64,000 nt of DNA. Source: Nymphaea colorata. Taxonomy: Eukaryota > Streptophyta > Magnoliopsida > Nymphaeales > Nymphaeaceae. The notes beneath the pieces were generated by a model. That model saw only the letters and a list, made by a program, of their open reading frames with translations. It was not told the origin of the DNA and did not search any database. Of this stretch, positions 60,280 through 64,000 are shown piece after piece. Position numbers and translations under genes: made by a program. Positions within the stretch are counted from its first letter, which is position 1. The number at the start of each line of letters is the position of its first letter. The stretch lies in the NCBI RefSeq assembly GCF_008831285.2, contig NC_045138.2, forward strand, positions 21,423,934-21,487,933, given 5' to 3'.

Positions 60280-60799
60280 CCTGCGAAAACACAAACCAAA
60301 CCCGCTCAAAACCCACCCGTTTCCGCACGCAATTTTCTCATTAATTCACGCCAGACAACGTCAAGAAAACGAAAGAAGCCACATTAGCGCGACCGCGCAA
60401 GAAACCATCCAAGACCCAAAGAATCCAAGAACCCGGGACCGCGCCGTCCCTTTCCAATACCCGCGCCTACCTCGCCAAAGCAATCGCACGGCGACACAAG
60501 AAAGAAACCCCGAGAAACGATCAGGCTCTCTTAACGAAGAAACCCCTCCCATAAAGAACTGAGATCTGCTCACGGACATCGTAAAAAGAAGCGACGGAAG
60601 CCAAAAAAGACGCAGTCAGAGGCTCACCTCGGGGTCTGCCGACAGCCGGAAACGCGAAAGCTGCCGGGCCAGATTCCGGCGACCCCGCCAGCAACCCAAT
60701 GCCGGAGTCGGAGGCGGACTCGGTGGCAGCAGAAGCCAAGGAAGAAGAAGCGGAAGTGGGAGGAAAAAGAGGGCAAGAAGGTTGGAACTCGTATTTATA
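60280..60799 (-). promoter_or_regulatory. Inferred invertase TATA box, leader exon and 5'UTR intron
   Basis: TATAAATA reads on the minus strand at 60792-60799. A donor GAG|GTGAGC lies at 60628/60627 and an acceptor TTTCGCAG at 60281, just upstream of the coding ATG at 60215. This predicts a leader exon of about 60628-60767 and a 347-bp 5'UTR intron. The interval is GC-rich, unlike the surrounding introns. Confidence 0.5.
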
Positions 60800-62227
60800 G
60801 TGATGAGGTGGGGGAGGTAGAGGGGGGAGCCGGAGTGGGGAGAAGCTGAGTCTCGCTCGGGTGTTGCCTACCTTCGTGGGCCCTCCTTTTAAAGGCCACC
60901 AACCAGCGGTGGGGGAGGACGGCTGTGGGTCCCGCAGTCCTTCGAAGCTCCCCCTCCCCCCGCGGTTGGTCTGACTCTTCAATTTCCTCCTCCCCCACGC
61001 CTTTTCTTCGTTTATTTATTTTCCCTCACTCAACTTCGTTTTTGCCTCCAATAATACTTGTATAATAGACAATTGACAAATTCAACCCTGCCAAATGAAA
61101 CATTTTCCAAAATCGTATGACTTTTTTTTTATAATAATTAAACATTTGAAGGGGCTTAAAATAGGACGGTAAAAAGGCCAGTCACGGCATCCAATTAGCA
61201 ATACAAGTGGATAAAAGGAGCTCTTTGTCCTTATTTATGAGCAGTGGACCCATATCAAATATATTCTTAATTATATCTATTTTTTTGATATTTACATATT
61301 TGAATTCGAATTCAAATTCAAATAAAACATATTTAAATCCAAAACCCAATTTTACGATCGATTTTTATGTATCGGAATTTTATGTTGAGTTTGTCAATTT
61401 TACCAAATGTCATTTATTAAATCCATCAGTCATTTATTAAATCCGCTTTGATATAAATTTTTAATTAGATATTATATTTTTTTTCATATCTGATTTTTGT
61501 ATAGAATGTGTATTCAAACCAAATATATTGACATCCTTAGTCGATAGTCGCTTATCCAAAAGCATGGGAGATTTACGTAGGTGGATAGGTTTGCCCAATT
61601 ACAGAAGGGCAAAATTGGTATGTGCGCATATTTACTCAAATTTGCATTTATTGTGAGAACAGTGATGACAATGCTGACGTGGACACTTAACATCCTACCA
61701 CATTTAACACGCAAACTAAATAAATAAATATTGGATTTTTTAATTCAATTGGTTAGAAGACATTCAATGACTTGTCCAAGTTAGAATTTAGCTGAATCGG
61801 ATCTAAGTCAGCACAAAATTACTATTACATTTTTTTCTGGTAAATGTACAAAATAAATAAATAACATTTCAATTGTAAAGATATTTGACTGATTTCAACA
61901 AATATATAAATAGAGAGAGAGAGAGAGAGAAAGTAGACATTGTCTTTTAGAGAGAGAGAAAGAGAGAGAGAGAGAGAATGGAAAGTGAATTATGTCATTT
62001 ACCTTGTTTGTCTTGTCGTGCGTATTTTGATCCAGAAAAAAATATGTTAGCGGACTCTGCAAATAGTTTAATAGATATAAGTACGGTGGGCGCACAAAGC
62101 ATGCATAATTTATTTTTCTGCTATTGGAGAGACATATATTTAAATAATTGAAAATCAACGGCCCACAATTTTGGGAATTTTCTAGTGTCTAACATTATAA
62201 TCGTTTAATCAATTGATTGAACCAGCC

Positions 62228-62229
<2 letters not shown>

Positions 62230-62276
<47 letters not shown>
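62230..62276. repeat. (TA)n microsatellite
   Basis: About 23 TA units. Confidence 0.95.
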
Positions 62277-62280
<4 letters not shown>

Positions 62281-62924
62281 GGTATATCCCAAAGCATATA
62301 AGTTAGGGACAAAAACAAAAGATTCTTGTGAAATTTTATTTTAAACAAAATGCCAACGTGCTAACGTATTTATAATTATTAAACTATTAGTTAAAAAACT
62401 TTATCGAAGTTTGTTTTCATGAAAAACATTATTTTCTCTACTACCAAGATTTTGGTATTATAAAACCCACTTTTTTAATTACAAGAAACAGTGGGCTCAA
62501 TATTCGTTAATGGGTATCACTCTTAGTTTCATATTTATCAAAAGATTATGCTTGCATAAACTACTTTCAGGTGTTCGACCTAAACGGTGAAAGATATGCC
62601 CTTCTCTCTCTCTTGTTTCTCCTCCCTTTTCAATGTTCTATAGCATTTTCGTCCTTAACGAGGAAGAACAGACACATCTAACACAATTCATATAATATAA
62701 ATTAGACATTAAACACAATTCATATCATATAAATTAGACTAATGTGAGCAGGCACTCCCTTGTCTTTTGTATTGATATGACATTTTGTTTTAAACGCAAA
62801 ATGTCGTTTATTATGGGCTTCCACTCTCACAGCAAATGGTTGTATTGGCCTATCTTATGTCCGTCCTCTTTGATTCACAAAGCATGCTTCAGAATCTTTT
62901 ACGGTTCAGATGTAAAACATACTA

Positions 62925-63016
62925 AGACATGACAGTGACACATTCAAGATTCGAACATCAGTCCTTAAAAAAGGTAGACCACTATGCTACTAAGTATACC
63001 ACCACTCAGCAAATAA
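62925..63016 (-). mobile_element. tRNA-derived SINE head (family A), copy 1
   Basis: On the minus strand, TGCTGAGTGGT (A-box position, near 63010) and TGTTCGAATCTTG (B box, near 62958-62946) are followed by TGTCACTGTCATGTCTTAG. This is the order seen in the plus-strand copy at 4350-4500. Confidence 0.6.
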
Positions 63017-63051
63017 TTGGTGGTTTATTAAGAACACTGATTTTTAAGACC

Positions 63052-63142
63052 TAAGACATGACATTGACCCCTCTAAGATTCGAACACGATTCCTTAGAGG
63101 AGGTGGACCACTTTGCTACCTACTACATTGCCACTCAGGCAA
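63052..63142 (-). mobile_element. tRNA-derived SINE head (family A), copy 2
   Basis: On the minus strand, TGCCTGAGTGGCA (near 63140) and TGTTCGAATCTTAG (near 63087-63074) are followed by TCAATGTCATGTCTTAG. It lies about 127 bp from copy 1 in the same orientation. Both heads are preceded on the minus strand by a TTAATAAACCACCA/TAATAAACCATCA string, so the pair may be a tandem duplication of one insertion. Confidence 0.6.
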
Positions 63143-64000
63143 TAGTTGATGGTTTATTATTTTTTTACGACCACTTCTCAATTCATCATATATTTCATGT
63201 TTTCTCATTAACCATGTCCTTAAGACAATTTATCACTCATTCAAACACACACACACACATATATATATATAACCAATTCCAAGCACATGAATATTGAGAT
63301 ATGTGTGGGTAAGATGGCCCAGCAAATAAAAAGTCAACAAATCATGAATTTTTTGTTGAAAAATAAAATAAAGTACTGAAAAAAGGAAATTTTCTCATCA
63401 AAGATCCACAATCTCAGATCGAATGATTGAGAATTGGCTGGCCCAGTTGGTATTATCGAATAGTTACCATGGTTTATATATGTGTGCGACAGATAAATAA
63501 ACATAAAGAAATTAACTATGAAAACTTGGCCCAACAATCCATTGTTTCTCTATGGAAGTATGTCATGAACAAGAAAAACATTTATTTCCACGATTCCCTT
63601 GTGCTTCAAACACTTAAAAAAAAGTACATTTTTTCTTCTTTCCTATCATCATACTACTTAAAAAAAAAATGTTTTTTTTAAATATTTCTTCAAATCTTCA
63701 ATCACCATTCACATGAAAGTTCTTTGTTTTCCACCCCCTTCAAACGCCTTTAATAGAAAAAGAAATATGTTTAAACAGCTAATCTATCACATGTATTTGG
63801 TTGAGCTGCCCCTCAATATAACGTGTCCTTCAAACTTTGTTCACTATTGGACCAACTTTTCTTCTTTCTTTTTTTTAAGGGTGTTTGTCAAATTATAATT
63901 TAATTGGAAAACATTATATCTGAAAGGCAAAGATAGATTTCCCAAGACAAATAAGTTGGACATAAATTTGTAAACATTAATGTTTTGGGTGAATGAGATC

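Larger units (their letters stand above)
60800..64000. other. Intergenic, right end of window
   Basis: No gene is supported. It contains GA runs near 61914-61977, a (TA)n run at 62230-62276 and two SINE copies at 62925-63142. The rest is AT-rich unique-looking sequence. Confidence 0.5.

Noticed and set aside
60521..60982. 153-residue minus-strand open frame upstream of the invertase
   Set aside because: It overlaps the predicted TATA box and leader; Pro/Ser-rich GC-driven frame without family similarity.

Overview
The window is nuclear DNA of a flowering plant. Its genes have GT-AG introns, long AT-rich intergenic space with CT/GA and TA microsatellites, and Ty1-copia, TRIM, SINE and MITE debris. 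The protein families are plant-specific: a VND-type NAC factor, a PS1-type FHA-PIN protein, an alpha-1,4-fucosyltransferase and a GH100 neutral invertase. The species cannot be named from what is visible. Six real protein-coding genes were found, all transcribed from the minus strand.

Layout, left to right. (1) 1991-3545: the first two coding exons of a TM9SF/TMN1 endomembrane protein; the rest lies beyond the left edge. (2) 3.6-13.0 kb: intergenic, with tRNA-derived SINEs, MITEs and two decayed copia elements. (3) 13033-14923: a VND7-like NAC gene of three coding exons, with a probable 5'UTR intron and a TATA box near 16.34 kb. (4) 16.4-23.7 kb: intergenic, with an array of terminal-repeat miniature retrotransposons (TRIM) at 21.66-22.13 kb. 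(5) 23744-27503: a PARALLEL SPINDLE 1-like gene of six exons. (6) 30687-35435: TMEM18, four exons. (7) 37567-46842: an FUT13-type fucosyltransferase whose 7.2-kb first intron holds a complete LTR element with 5-bp target-site duplications and a captured phytochrome fragment. (8) 50.49-51.01 kb: an intron-less, inverted copy of the 3' end of the next gene. (9) 52868-60215: a cytosolic alkaline/neutral invertase, four exons. (10) 61-64 kb: intergenic, with two neighbouring SINEs.

The genes are functionally independent (endomembrane sorting, xylem differentiation, meiotic spindle orientation, nuclear envelope, Golgi glycosylation, sucrose hydrolysis) and do not form a cluster. PS1 and TMEM18 are neighbours here and, as I recall, also in Arabidopsis, so this pair may be conserved microsynteny.

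Exon boundaries were read by eye from splice sites, reading frame and family knowledge. I have no transcript or database support. No CRISPR array, operon, rRNA or genuine tRNA gene was seen. The strongest second-look items are the phytochrome-carrying LTR element, the inverted spliced invertase copy, the duplicated splice acceptor in PS1, the KEN-motif cluster in PS1 and the TRIM family.
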